Shown: positions 18,181-27,536 of the stretch, in pieces
How positions within the stretch are numbered: the stretch's first letter is position 1
How the letters are laid out: each line of letters opens with the position of its first letter
DNA from: RGIG8124 sp045130665
GTDB taxonomy: Bacteria; Bacillota; Clostridia; Christensenellales; CAG-917
Reading direction: 5' to 3'
Assembly: GCA_045130665.1 (NCBI GenBank)
Contig: JBGUQC010000003.1
Location: 248,001 to 312,000 of the forward strand
DNA length: 64,000 nt
Translations under genes and position numbers: made by a program
The notes under the pieces: generated by a model
What the model was told of the DNA's origin: nothing
The model's input: the letters and a program-made list of their open reading frames with translations, nothing else
Databases searched by the model: none

Positions 18181-18219
18181 TTGATTATATGCGCTAGTTT
18201 GTGCTACAATAGGTAGCAC
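18181..18219 (+). promoter_or_regulatory. promoter and palindromic operator of the uvrBA operon
   Basis: TTGATT (18181-18186) and TACAAT (18205-18210) are spaced by 18 bases. The -10 is embedded in a perfect inverted repeat, GTGCTAC-AATAG-GTAGCAC (18201-18219). A protein bound there would block polymerase. It does not match a Gram-positive LexA box (GAAC-N4-GTTC). Confidence 0.65.
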
Positions 18220-18234
18220 CAAAAGGAGTCATAT

Positions 18235-18726
18235 ATGTTAGATACAGAGAAGAAATTAGTTTGTAGGGCCTTAATTGAACTATGTAAAACAGACGGAGTT
18301 TTCAGAGTTGTTGAAGCTGAAGAAATAACCAACATGATGCCAGATGTATATTTAACAAAGGCACAATTGAGTTCAATAATCCGTGATTTGAAAGAAAGAA
18401 ATTACATCAGAGTTAAATACTTCACACCAGATGAATATTGCATCCAAGTTTTACCAATTGTAGAAAAAGAGTTCGAAGAAGAGAAGCCTGCAATTCTTCC
18501 AATAGAGGCGCTTGAACAAGGACAAACAAATGTTGTTGCTGGAGAGCATAGAGATCCAGAAATTGAATCTGAAGCAACAGTTGTTTCTACTACAAAACCT
18601 GTTAAAACAGAAGCCACTGTATCTAATAAAACAATTACAAAAGTATTCCTTGCAGCATTATTTGGTTCAATGCTTGGTGGCGGAATTATAGCTGCAATTG
18701 CAATTTTATTGCAAAAGTTTATATAA
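18235..18726 (+). CDS. membrane-anchored winged-helix protein A
   Basis: This 163-residue protein has no name that I recognise. Residues 1-75 look like a winged helix: helices around KLVCRALIELCKTDG and VVEAEEITNMM, a recognition-like helix in LTKAQLSSIIRDLKERNYI, then a wing. Residues 80-130 form an acidic, low-complexity linker. Residues about 136-161 form one membrane segment with a GGG kink. The same architecture recurs in the next gene. AAGGAG lies before the ATG. It is the first gene of an operon leading into uvrB and uvrA, behind a palindromic promoter that it might autoregulate (inference). Confidence 0.7.
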   Translation: MLDTEKKLVCRALIELCKTDGVFRVVEAEEITNMMPDVYLTKAQLSSIIRDLKERNYIRVKYFTPDEYCIQVLPIVEKEFEEEKPAILPIEALEQGQTNVVAGEHRDPEIESEATVVSTTKPVKTEATVSNKTITKVFLAALFGSMLGGGIIAAIAILLQKFI

Positions 18727-18736
18727 AAGGTGAAAT

Positions 18737-19138
18737 ATGGCACTAGAAAAACAGCACATCTTAACTAAAGAAGAGAAGGCGGTTATGCGCTTAGTTTATG
18801 ACGTTGCTGAGAAAAACAACGGAATGTGTCTTTTAACACCAATTGAAATATTTGAAGGTATTTCTTTGGATGTTGAAATAAGAGAATCTGAACTTTGGAC
18901 AATTTTAAGAAATTTAGAAATAGATGATTATTTTGATGTAACTCCATCTGAAAGAAAGGGCGAACTTGTATATGCAATTAACATGCATCAAAAGGGACTT
19001 GCTTATGCTAGAGTGGAGAAAGCATTTAAAAACAATTTAGCATTTAAAATTGGGTTAACTATTGGTCTTGCTTGTTTGTCTGCATTAATTGCAGTTTCTT
19101 TAAGACTCATATTTAAGGCATTGGGTATTTGGAACTAA
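18737..19138 (+). CDS. membrane-anchored winged-helix protein B
   Basis: This 133-residue protein has the same plan as its upstream neighbour but a shorter linker. A winged-helix-like region covers about residues 10-80 (EEKAVMRLVYDVAEKNNG, then IRESELWTILRNLEIDDYF). A single C-terminal membrane helix covers about 103-126 (IGLTIGLACLSALIAVSLRL). It begins 10 bases after gene A with AAAGGTG as ribosome site and ends one base before the uvrB ATG. The pair is probably an ancient duplication. The role is unknown; coupling to UvrB suggests regulation or membrane association of repair (inference). Confidence 0.68.
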   Translation: MALEKQHILTKEEKAVMRLVYDVAEKNNGMCLLTPIEIFEGISLDVEIRESELWTILRNLEIDDYFDVTPSERKGELVYAINMHQKGLAYARVEKAFKNNLAFKIGLTIGLACLSALIAVSLRLIFKALGIWN

Positions 19139-19139
19139 T

Positions 19140-21101
19140 ATGGACGAAAAATTTAAATTAGTGTCCCCATATAAGCCTTGCGGAGATCAGATAGAGGCTA
19201 TTGATAAAATAAGCGAGGGTCTTGAAAGTGGTTTCAGGACTCAAGTTTTACTTGGTGTTACTGGATCTGGTAAAACTTTTACAGCTGCAAATATCATTCA
19301 AAGACTCCAAAGACCTACATTAGTTATTGCTCACAATAAAACACTTGCAGCACAACTTTGTAATGAGTTTAGAGAATTCTTCCCAGAAAACAGGGTCGAA
19401 TTCTTTGTTTCATATTATGACTATTACCAACCTGAGGCATATGTACCTAGAACGGACACATATATTGAAAAAGAGTTGGATGTCAACGATGAGATAGATA
19501 GATTGAGAAACTCTGCAACAGCTTCACTATGTGAAAGAAGAGATACAATAGTTGTTGCTTCAGTTAGTTGTATTTACGGTTTAGGTGCACCTATTGAGTA
19601 TTTTTCACAAGCTGTCTCTATAAGAGAATGTGAAGAATTAGATAGAGATGTTCTTTGTTCAAGATTAGTAGACATTAGATACAATAGGTCTGATTTTGAC
19701 TTTGTGCGTAGCACATTTAGAGTTAGAGGAGACACAGTAGACATATTCCCAGCATGGTCTGCAGAAACTGCTGTTCGTGTTGAATTCTTTGGAGATACTG
19801 TTGAAAGAATTTGTGAAATAGACTCCTTAACCACAAAGGTTATTAGTGAACTTAAAAATGTTGTTATTTTCCCAGCTACTCAATATGTTGTTGGTGGAGA
19901 TAAGGAAAAAATCTTTGAACAAATTTTAGAAGACAAACAAAAACAAGTTGAGTTTTTCAAAGAAAGAAATAAATTAATCGAAGCACAAAGAATTGATGAA
20001 AGAGTGAACTACGATATCGAGATGATTCGTGAAATCGGATACTGTTCTGGAATAGAAAATTATTCAAGATATTTTGATGGTCGTTCACCTGGACAACCAC
20101 CATACACACTTTTAGATTTCTTCCCAAAAGATTTCATTTGTTTTATAGACGAATCTCACATGACAATACCTCAATTAAGAGCTATGTATCAAGGAGATTT
20201 ATCAAGAAAAACTAACCTTGTAGATTATGGATTTAGATTACCTGCTGCATATGATAATAGACCTCTTAGATTTGAGGAATTTGATAAGCGTTTGACACAG
20301 ATTGTTTGCATGTCTGCAACACCTGCAAAATATGAGTTAGAACAGGCAGATCAAGTGGTTGAACAACTCATCCGTCCAACTGGTTTATTAGACCCAATTG
20401 TTGAGGTTAGACCAATCAAAGGACAGGTAGATGATATTATCAATTTGATACAAAATGTATCAAAAGAACACGGAAAAGTGCTTATTACAACCCTTACAAA
20501 AAAGATGGCAGAGAACCTTACAGAGTTCTTAAAAGAGGCAAATATCCGTGTAAGATACATGCATTCAGACATAGATACTTTAGAGCGTGTAGAGATAGTT
20601 CAAGCCATGCATAAAGATGAGTTTGATGTCCTTGTTGGAATCAATTTATTACGTGAAGGTTTGGACATGCCAGAGGTAGAATTAATATGTATTTTGGACG
20701 CAGATAAAGAAGGATTCTTGCGTTCAGAAACATCCTTAATTCAAACCATTGGAAGGGCTGCTAGAAATGAAAAAGGTAGAGTCATAATGTATGCAGATAA
20801 CATCACATCTTCTATGCAAAGAGCAATAGATGAAACCAACAGAAGAAGGGGTGTACAAGATGCATATAATAAGGAGCATGGAATCACTCCAAAGACTATC
20901 AAAAAGAGTTATTCAAATACACTTGAAATAACCAAGAAAAAGAAACGTGATGAACAATACACGGTCAAAGAATTAGTAAAAGAAATCGAAAGATTGAAGA
21001 ATATAATGCAAACTGCTGCAGATGCTCTAGACTTTGAAAAAGCAATTCAAATTAGAGATGTAATTGCAGAATTAAAGAAACAGTTAAAATCATTAGGTTA
21101 A
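19140..21101 (+). CDS. uvrB: excinuclease ABC subunit B
   Basis: This 653-residue DNA damage-verification helicase carries Walker A VLLGVTGSGKTFTAAN, the beta-hairpin region FVSYYDYYQPEAYVPRTDTYIEK, FIDESHMTIPQ (motif II), QTIGRAARN (motif VI) and a C-terminal UVR coiled coil (LKNIMQTAADALDFEKAIQIRD) that binds UvrC. The length is normal. It begins one base after the small wHTH gene, with only a short GGA ribosome site, so its translation is probably coupled. Confidence 0.97.
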   Translation: MDEKFKLVSPYKPCGDQIEAIDKISEGLESGFRTQVLLGVTGSGKTFTAANIIQRLQRPTLVIAHNKTLAAQLCNEFREFFPENRVEFFVSYYDYYQPEAYVPRTDTYIEKELDVNDEIDRLRNSATASLCERRDTIVVASVSCIYGLGAPIEYFSQAVSIRECEELDRDVLCSRLVDIRYNRSDFDFVRSTFRVRGDTVDIFPAWSAETAVRVEFFGDTVERICEIDSLTTKVISELKNVVIFPATQYVVGGDKEKIFEQILEDKQKQVEFFKERNKLIEAQRIDERVNYDIEMIREIGYCSGIENYSRYFDGRSPGQPPYTLLDFFPKDFICFIDESHMTIPQLRAMYQGDLSRKTNLVDYGFRLPAAYDNRPLRFEEFDKRLTQIVCMSATPAKYELEQADQVVEQLIRPTGLLDPIVEVRPIKGQVDDIINLIQNVSKEHGKVLITTLTKKMAENLTEFLKEANIRVRYMHSDIDTLERVEIVQAMHKDEFDVLVGINLLREGLDMPEVELICILDADKEGFLRSETSLIQTIGRAARNEKGRVIMYADNITSSMQRAIDETNRRRGVQDAYNKEHGITPKTIKKSYSNTLEITKKKKRDEQYTVKELVKEIERLKNIMQTAADALDFEKAIQIRDVIAELKKQLKSLG

Positions 21102-21103
21102 TT

Positions 21104-23923
21104 ATGGACGAGATTAAAATAATTGGTGCGAAAGAAAATAATTTAAAGAATTTAAACCTAACCATACCAAGAAATAAACTCATTGTTTTCACAGGGTTAA
21201 GTGGTTCAGGTAAATCATCATTGGCATTTGATACCATCTATGCCGAAGGCCAAAGAAGATATATGGAGAGTTTATCTTCATATGCTAGATTATTCATTGG
21301 CCAAATGAAGAAACCAGATGTTAATTCTATAGAAGGATTATCTCCAGCAGTTTCAATAGATCAAAAAACAACTTCGCACAATCCTCGTTCAAATGTAGGT
21401 ACTGTTACCGAAATCTATGATTACCTAAGATTATTATATGCAAGAATTGGACATCCACATTGTCCAGTTTGTGGCAAAGAAATAGAAACACAAAGTGTAG
21501 ATGAAATTGTAGACATGATTTTAACCCATGATACTGCAAAGATTTATGTCATGGCACCTGTTGCTCGTGGAGAAAAAGGTGAGTTCAAAAAGCAATTTGA
21601 AACATGGAAAAGAGCAGGTTATGTAAGGGTTAGAGTAGATGGAGAAAATAGGACTCTAGATGAGGATATTGTTCTAGATAAAAACATCAAACACAACATT
21701 TATGTTGTGGTAGATAGAATGGTAATCAAAGAAGGCATCTCAAGACGTCTAACAGATGCAGTTGAAACAGCCATCAAATTATCCTCAGGACTAGTAACCA
21801 TAGACTATAACGGAGAAGAGGTTTTATACTCCACGTTATATGCTTGTCCAGACTGTGGTGTTTCCTTTGAAGAATTATCCCCAAGATTATTCTCATTTAA
21901 CAACCCACATGGTGCATGTCCAAAATGTACTGGTTTAGGATATACAGGTGAAATAGATCCAAAACTCTTTATAAAAGACACAAACCTCACACTTAGAGAA
22001 GGTGCAATTAGAACAACAGGATACTTCATTGGACAATCCTCTAAAGCAGACCCAGCATTTGCATCTCTTGCTGCAAACTATGGTTTCTCATTAGATGTTC
22101 CTGTAAAGGATTTGCCAAAAGACATTCTAAAGCTCATTTTCTATGGCGAGAAGGGAATGAAGGTAAAGATTAAGTACAAGAAGAACTATTCTTCATACTG
22201 GGGTAGAACAGCATCAGATGAATGGGAAGGAATCTGTAACCAATTAATGAATCGTTATAATAAGACAGATTCAGAAGCTGTTAAGGAAGAAATCGCTCAA
22301 TACATGAAACAAGTTCCTTGTAGCGAATGTGAAGGTAAGAGATTAAAGAAAGAAGCCTTATCTGTAACAATTGGCGGAAAAAATATCTATGATATTTGTA
22401 ACCTATCAATAACAGATTTAAGAAAGTTCTTTAAAAACCTCAAATTAACTGAAACAGAGAAGCTTATATCCAAGACAATCGTTAAAGAAATAGATGCAAG
22501 ATTAAAGTTCTTAGAAGATGTAGGTTTAACATATTTAACACTTTGGAGAAGTGCTTCAACATTATCTGGCGGTGAGTCTCAAAGAATTAGACTTGCAACA
22601 CAAATAGGTAGTGGTTTAACAGGCGTATTATACATCTTAGATGAACCAAGTATTGGCTTACATCAAAGAGACAATTCTAAACTTATAAATAGTTTAGAAG
22701 GTTTAAGAGATTTAGGTAATACTTTAATTGTTGTTGAGCATGATGAAGAAACAATGAGAGCAGCAGATCATATCGTAGATATAGGTCCAGGTGCAGGTGT
22801 TCATGGCGGTGAAGTATTAGCACAAGGCAGTGTAGATGACATAATTGCTTGTGAAGAATCATACACAGGTAAATACTTATCTGGTGAATACAGCATACCA
22901 GTTCCAATGGCAAGAAGAGTTGGCAATGGTAAATTCTTAAGCGTAAAAGGTGCAAGACAAAACAACCTTAAATCCTTAAATGTAGATATACCTTTAGGCA
23001 CATTCACCTGTATAACAGGTGTTTCAGGTTCAGGTAAGTCTTCATTGCTTAACCAAATTATTGTTCCAAGACTTTCTAAAGACTTAAATGGTGCATTTGT
23101 TGAAGAGGGTAATTATGACTCAATTGAAGGCATGGATGCACTAGATAAGATTATAGATATAGACCAAAGCCCAATTGGTAGAATGCCAAGAAGTAATCCT
23201 GCAACATATACAGGTTTATTCACACCTATCCGTGAATTATTTGCATCTCTTCCAGATGCTAAGTCTAGAGGATATGGACCAGGCAGATTCTCATTCAATA
23301 TGGCAGGTGGACGTTGTGAACACTGTCGTGGAGATGGTGTTATAAAAGTTGAAATGCATTTCTTACCAGATATCTATGTTCCTTGTGATGTCTGTCATGG
23401 TGAAAGATATAATAGAGAAACTCTTGAGGTTAAGTATAAGGGTAAGAGCATCAATGATGTTCTTAACATGACAATTGAAGAGGCTCTAGAATTCTTTAGA
23501 AACGTTCCTAGAATCAGAAACAAGTTACAGACCTTATTTGATGTTGGTTTAGGTTACATGAACTTAGGACAATCCTCAACCACATTATCTGGTGGTGAAG
23601 CACAGAGAGTTAAGCTTGCAACAGAATTATCCAAGAGAAGTACAGGTAAGACAATATATGTCTTAGACGAACCAACAACAGGTTTACACACTCATGATGT
23701 AGCCAAACTATTAGGTATTCTCCAACAACTTGTAGAACAAGGAAATACTGTTGTAGTTATTGAACATAATCTAGATGTTATTAAGGTAGCAGACTATATT
23801 ATAGATTTAGGTCCAGAAGGCGGAGATGCTGGTGGTACATTAGTAGCAAAAGGAACCCCAGAACAAGTTGCTGAGGTTCCAGAAAGTTATACTGGACAAT
23901 ATCTTAAAAAGATATTGAAATAA
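21104..23923 (+). CDS. uvrA: excinuclease ABC subunit A
   Basis: This 939-residue damage sensor is a double ABC ATPase. It has two Walker A motifs (GLSGSGKSSLAFDTI and GVSGSGKSSLLNQI), two signature motifs (LSGGESQRIRLA and LSGGEAQRVKLA) and zinc-binding cysteine clusters (CPVCG, CPDCG/CPKC, and CEHCRGDG ... CDVCHG). It follows uvrB by 2 bases. No uvrC is in the window. No clear terminator is visible in the 16 bases before the convergent ABC exporter. Confidence 0.97.
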   Translation: MDEIKIIGAKENNLKNLNLTIPRNKLIVFTGLSGSGKSSLAFDTIYAEGQRRYMESLSSYARLFIGQMKKPDVNSIEGLSPAVSIDQKTTSHNPRSNVGTVTEIYDYLRLLYARIGHPHCPVCGKEIETQSVDEIVDMILTHDTAKIYVMAPVARGEKGEFKKQFETWKRAGYVRVRVDGENRTLDEDIVLDKNIKHNIYVVVDRMVIKEGISRRLTDAVETAIKLSSGLVTIDYNGEEVLYSTLYACPDCGVSFEELSPRLFSFNNPHGACPKCTGLGYTGEIDPKLFIKDTNLTLREGAIRTTGYFIGQSSKADPAFASLAANYGFSLDVPVKDLPKDILKLIFYGEKGMKVKIKYKKNYSSYWGRTASDEWEGICNQLMNRYNKTDSEAVKEEIAQYMKQVPCSECEGKRLKKEALSVTIGGKNIYDICNLSITDLRKFFKNLKLTETEKLISKTIVKEIDARLKFLEDVGLTYLTLWRSASTLSGGESQRIRLATQIGSGLTGVLYILDEPSIGLHQRDNSKLINSLEGLRDLGNTLIVVEHDEETMRAADHIVDIGPGAGVHGGEVLAQGSVDDIIACEESYTGKYLSGEYSIPVPMARRVGNGKFLSVKGARQNNLKSLNVDIPLGTFTCITGVSGSGKSSLLNQIIVPRLSKDLNGAFVEEGNYDSIEGMDALDKIIDIDQSPIGRMPRSNPATYTGLFTPIRELFASLPDAKSRGYGPGRFSFNMAGGRCEHCRGDGVIKVEMHFLPDIYVPCDVCHGERYNRETLEVKYKGKSINDVLNMTIEEALEFFRNVPRIRNKLQTLFDVGLGYMNLGQSSTTLSGGEAQRVKLATELSKRSTGKTIYVLDEPTTGLHTHDVAKLLGILQQLVEQGNTVVVIEHNLDVIKVADYIIDLGPEGGDAGGTLVAKGTPEQVAEVPESYTGQYLKKILK

Positions 23924-23939
23924 TCCAAATTTTAGTTTT

Positions 23940-26888
23940 TTAATTCGTAGACCTAAGTGCAACCACTGGGTCTTTTTTAGATGCAATAATAGATGGAATA
24001 AATCCAGCAATGATATTAAGAATCATACTTAATACTACAAGTAGTATTCCATGCCACCAACAGATTTGTGCAAAGTTTGCTGGGACGGAATTGGATATAG
24101 AGTGAAGTATTGCATTCATTGGGAAATCTAATATCCAAGCAATGATAACTCCTAATACACCAGATATTGCACCTATAATAGTTGTTTCAGAATTGAATAC
24201 ATTTGCAATATCTATCTTTCTTGCACCAAGAGATCTTAGTACACCAATTTCCGTTGTTCTTTCTAATACAGAGATGTATGTAACAATTGCTATCATGATG
24301 GAAGATACAACTAGAGAAATAGCTGCGAATGCAATAAGGATACCAGATACTATTGTAATGATATATCTAAGCATTGTACTTACAGTACCTGCCATATCAG
24401 TATATTTAACTCTTAAGATTAAATCACCTTTTGCATCACATTTATCATTCCATGCATCTAAGTAAGCTAAGACGGCATCTTTATCATCAAATGTCTTTGC
24501 ATATATATATACAGAAGAAGGCATCGTAGATGCACCCAACCTTTGAAGTGCAGTTTCATATCCAGAATTTAAGATGGTTAAAATTGCATCTGAACTTAAA
24601 CCTAGTTCTGGAATAGAACCAAGCATTGTCGAAATGAATACTTTAAGAATAGATGGTGCAATATTGAGATCTTTAGATATCAATGTCATCATGCCATTAA
24701 CTGTTTCTTCATTTGCCATATCTGCAATGAGTTGGTCTATTTGTTCTTCTGTACAATAACCTTGTAAGTATTGCATAAGTGTTTCTTTATTTAACATTGT
24801 CTTCAATGTTGAAATAAGAGATTTTTCACTTAATCCATATGAAGTCATGATTGTAACAAGAGTAGAGTAGTCTGATGCGAAATCATTACCGTTTAGTACA
24901 GACCAGTCTTCATTTGCTCTTTGAGCAACTGCTACATCAGATTGCATACAGTTATTCAAATAATACTCAGCAAGTTCTGGAGTATAAGCTAGACCAGATG
25001 GCATAAATGGAAGAATCAAATTTTTGTTTTGTCTAATAACGCCAACTATCTTAAGAGGAATGTTGCCAGGTTTTTCGTATGAGTCCTTAATCTTATGCTC
25101 AAGATATAATTCTTTGCCATCCACATCTTCGGTGTAATATCTATTGTTGTTTGTAATGATTGTGTAAACCCTTGGGTTTGTCGTCTCATTATAAACGAAT
25201 TCACTGAATGGAATGTTTGCATATGTATTAGAGTCATCATCTTTATAAGACAATTGATAACCCAACATTTCAAGAGTGCTTGCATTGATGTTGTTGTATG
25301 CATCTACAACAAGAACTATTTCATCATAGTTTTGAGGATATCTTCCATAGAGGACATCATATTGGGTTTGCATGAAGTCTTTATCTAACAATTCGCCCCA
25401 ATAGTTTCCAGCAGAACTGCCATACAAATTAACCTTGCTAATATCGCCTCTGTAATTCTTTACAGCAAGTGTTGGTCTAAATGAATAAGAATATCTAATT
25501 GAGTTGTAATATTTAGAATCCAACGCTTCTACATAATCTATGTATTCTGGAGATAAGATATTTACAGAAATATCTATACCAACTGCGTTCTTAATTGAAT
25601 ATGGTCTAACTTCGTTATCATCTGGATACATATTATCCGTGTTGTTGAAGTTATCTATAATTGAAGATGTATCAATGGAAATTGCCATACTTGAAATAGT
25701 AACTGGCATATTAACCAAAGTGCTTGTTTGCAAGTTTTCAACATAAATGTTGAATCCATTGGTTAAAGATAAGACCAAAGCAATGCCAATAATACCAATA
25801 GATCCTGCAAAAGCTATAAGACCTGTTCTAAACTTTTTGGTCCATAAGTTTCTTGCAGAAAGCATCATGGCAGTGAAGATAGACATAGATGCTCTATTCT
25901 TCTTTTCCTTAGGTGCTTTAGCATTTGGTAACTTTGGTGCCGTAGGTGTAATACGAGAAATGTATTTAGATGTTTCTGGTTCTACAAGTGGAGTATCTGG
26001 TTTTTCCTCAGCAGGAACTTCTATATTCTTATTCTTTCTTGCATCACGTCTTTCTTTATAAAACTCTTTTCTAACATTAGCTTGTTGGGCAAGTGTTAGT
26101 TTTCTATACTCACTTGCAGGAATGCCAAATACAAGTCTTTCTTTTTTAGCAACAACAGGTGTTTCTTCTTTTTGGATAGGCTTAACTGGCTCAATCATAG
26201 TAGGCATTCCATCATATGGATTGCTATCTGAAATAATGCCACCATCTAATAATTCAATTATTCTTGTAGAATAACGTTGAGCAAGTTGTGGGTTATGTGT
26301 AACCATAATTACAAGTCTGTCATCAGAGATTTCTTGTAATAGGTCCATAATTTGTTTAGATGTTTCTGTATCTAATGCACCAGTTGGTTCATCTGCTAAA
26401 ATGATTTTAGGGTTAGTAACAATTGCTCTAGCAATTGCAACTCTCTGACATTGGCCACCAGACATTTGAGATGGCTTTTTCTTTAATTGCTCACCAAGTC
26501 CCACTTTTTCAAGTGCAGCAATAGCCATAGCTCTTCTCTTGGATCTTGAAATACCAGAAATAGAAAGGCCCATTTCAACATTTTGCAAAACATTAAGATG
26601 AGGAATGAGATTATAACTTTGGAAAACAAAACCGATATAGTGGTTTCTATAAATATCCCAATCTCTGTCTTTGTAGTTTTTTGTGCTTATATCTCCGACA
26701 ATAATATCTCCAGAGGTGTATTGGTCTAATCCGCCAATAATATTAAGTAGGGTAGTCTTACCACACCCTGAAGGACCCAATATGGAAACTAGCTCATTTT
26801 TACGGAAATTAATACTGACGCCATTTAGTGCATGTACAACATAGTCTGGCATCTTGTAATCTTTTCGTATGTCGTATAATTTAAGCAT
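23940..26888 (-). CDS. MacB/FtsX-type ABC transporter, fused ATPase and permease
   Basis: This 982-residue protein joins a LolD/MacB-like ATPase (residues about 1-225; Walker A GPSGCGKTTLLN, signature SGGQCQRVAIARA, DEPTGALD) to an FtsX-like permease. A basic linker (about 230-345) joins them. The permease has one membrane helix near 360 (IAFAGSIGIIGIALVLSL), a long extracellular domain (about 385-830) and three C-terminal helices. Such mechanotransmission transporters export peptides, antibiotics or lipoproteins; the substrate here is unknown. In Gram-positives fused forms with long ectodomains are common near peptide resistance systems, but no histidine kinase is adjacent. AAGGAG precedes the ATG. 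Confidence 0.88.
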   Translation of the reverse strand: MLKLYDIRKDYKMPDYVVHALNGVSINFRKNELVSILGPSGCGKTTLLNIIGGLDQYTSGDIIVGDISTKNYKDRDWDIYRNHYIGFVFQSYNLIPHLNVLQNVEMGLSISGISRSKRRAMAIAALEKVGLGEQLKKKPSQMSGGQCQRVAIARAIVTNPKIILADEPTGALDTETSKQIMDLLQEISDDRLVIMVTHNPQLAQRYSTRIIELLDGGIISDSNPYDGMPTMIEPVKPIQKEETPVVAKKERLVFGIPASEYRKLTLAQQANVRKEFYKERRDARKNKNIEVPAEEKPDTPLVEPETSKYISRITPTAPKLPNAKAPKEKKNRASMSIFTAMMLSARNLWTKKFRTGLIAFAGSIGIIGIALVLSLTNGFNIYVENLQTSTLVNMPVTISSMAISIDTSSIIDNFNNTDNMYPDDNEVRPYSIKNAVGIDISVNILSPEYIDYVEALDSKYYNSIRYSYSFRPTLAVKNYRGDISKVNLYGSSAGNYWGELLDKDFMQTQYDVLYGRYPQNYDEIVLVVDAYNNINASTLEMLGYQLSYKDDDSNTYANIPFSEFVYNETTNPRVYTIITNNNRYYTEDVDGKELYLEHKIKDSYEKPGNIPLKIVGVIRQNKNLILPFMPSGLAYTPELAEYYLNNCMQSDVAVAQRANEDWSVLNGNDFASDYSTLVTIMTSYGLSEKSLISTLKTMLNKETLMQYLQGYCTEEQIDQLIADMANEETVNGMMTLISKDLNIAPSILKVFISTMLGSIPELGLSSDAILTILNSGYETALQRLGASTMPSSVYIYAKTFDDKDAVLAYLDAWNDKCDAKGDLILRVKYTDMAGTVSTMLRYIITIVSGILIAFAAISLVVSSIMIAIVTYISVLERTTEIGVLRSLGARKIDIANVFNSETTIIGAISGVLGVIIAWILDFPMNAILHSISNSVPANFAQICWWHGILLVVLSMILNIIAGFIPSIIASKKDPVVALRSTN

Positions 26889-26915
26889 AATTAACTCCTT
26901 ATATGTAAAACTTAT

Positions 26916-26943
26916 TTTATATTCACTAAAATAAAGTTGTCAA
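26916..26943 (-). promoter_or_regulatory. promoter of the MacB-like transporter
   Basis: On the minus strand TTGACA (26938-26943) and TATAAA (26916-26921) are spaced by 16 bases. This gives a leader of about 20 bases that contains the Shine-Dalgarno. Confidence 0.6.
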
Positions 26944-26978
26944 TATAGCATTTCAAAATATTTAAATGTATGGAAGAG

Positions 26979-26997
26979 TTCTGTTTTATAAACAGAA
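26979..26997. promoter_or_regulatory. perfect 8-3-8 inverted repeat between divergent genes
   Basis: TTCTGTTT-TAT-AAACAGAA lies between the MacB-like promoter and the promoter of the HEYGH protein, 11 bases before the -35 of the latter. It may be an operator shared by the divergent units. There is no T-run that would make it a terminator. Confidence 0.4.
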
Positions 26998-27008
26998 AAA
27001 TAAACATA

Positions 27009-27037
27009 TTGATAAAACAAAAATAGAGTGTTAATAT
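27009..27037 (+). promoter_or_regulatory. promoter of the HEYGH-tcdA unit
   Basis: TTGATA (27009-27014) and TAATAT (27032-27037) are spaced by 17 bases. The -10 ends 7 bases before the ATG at 27045, so transcription should begin at or next to the start codon. Confidence 0.6.
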
Positions 27038-27044
27038 TGCAAAT

Positions 27045-27536
27045 ATGAAAGCAATAAAATACGTTTTATATATTTTCATCCAATGGACATGGGGATTTAT
27101 ACAATCCTTCATTGGTTTAATGCTATTCATAAAGTATGCTGCAAAAGGCAATAAACATGTATTTTATCATGGTGCAATAATGACCTATCATGAAGAGGGT
27201 TGGGGCGGTGTTTCCTTAGGCATGTTTACATTTGTAAACGGCACAAGATCTCAAGAGTGGTTAAAGGATGCCGAACCGCATGAATATGGTCACACAATTC
27301 AGTCCCTAATTCTTGGTCCACTTTACTGTTTTGTAATAGGTATTCCATCCTCAGTTTGGTGTAACGGAAAGAAAGGAATTAAGAAGAGAAAACAAGGTGC
27401 AAGTTACTATGATTTCTATACTGAATCATGGGCAAATAGTTGTGCAGAAAAGGTATTAAAGTGTGATAAAATAGTTTATGCAGATAATGAAGCAGCAGCA
27501 ATTAGACAGAAATTAAGTGAGGGAACAAATGAGTGA
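27045..27536 (+). CDS. small membrane protein with HExxH motif (putative metalloprotease)
   Basis: This 163-residue protein has an N-terminal hydrophobic stretch (about residues 5-32) and a metalloprotease-like motif HEYGH at about 83-87 in AEPHEYGHTIQSLILGPLYC. A second hydrophobic segment follows (LYCFVIGIPSSV) and then a polar C-terminus. The two histidines and the glutamate could form a zinc site; a third ligand is not obvious. There is no Shine-Dalgarno before the ATG. The 3' end overlaps tcdA by 8 bases. The family is unnamed to me, and protease activity is an inference from one motif. Confidence 0.7.
   Translation: MKAIKYVLYIFIQWTWGFIQSFIGLMLFIKYAAKGNKHVFYHGAIMTYHEEGWGGVSLGMFTFVNGTRSQEWLKDAEPHEYGHTIQSLILGPLYCFVIGIPSSVWCNGKKGIKKRKQGASYYDFYTESWANSCAEKVLKCDKIVYADNEAAAIRQKLSEGTNE

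Noticed and set aside
18071..18234. LexA/SOS box for the uvrBA operon
   Set aside because: No GAAC-N4-GTTC-type site is found; the palindrome present (GTGCTAC-N5-GTAGCAC) is different.
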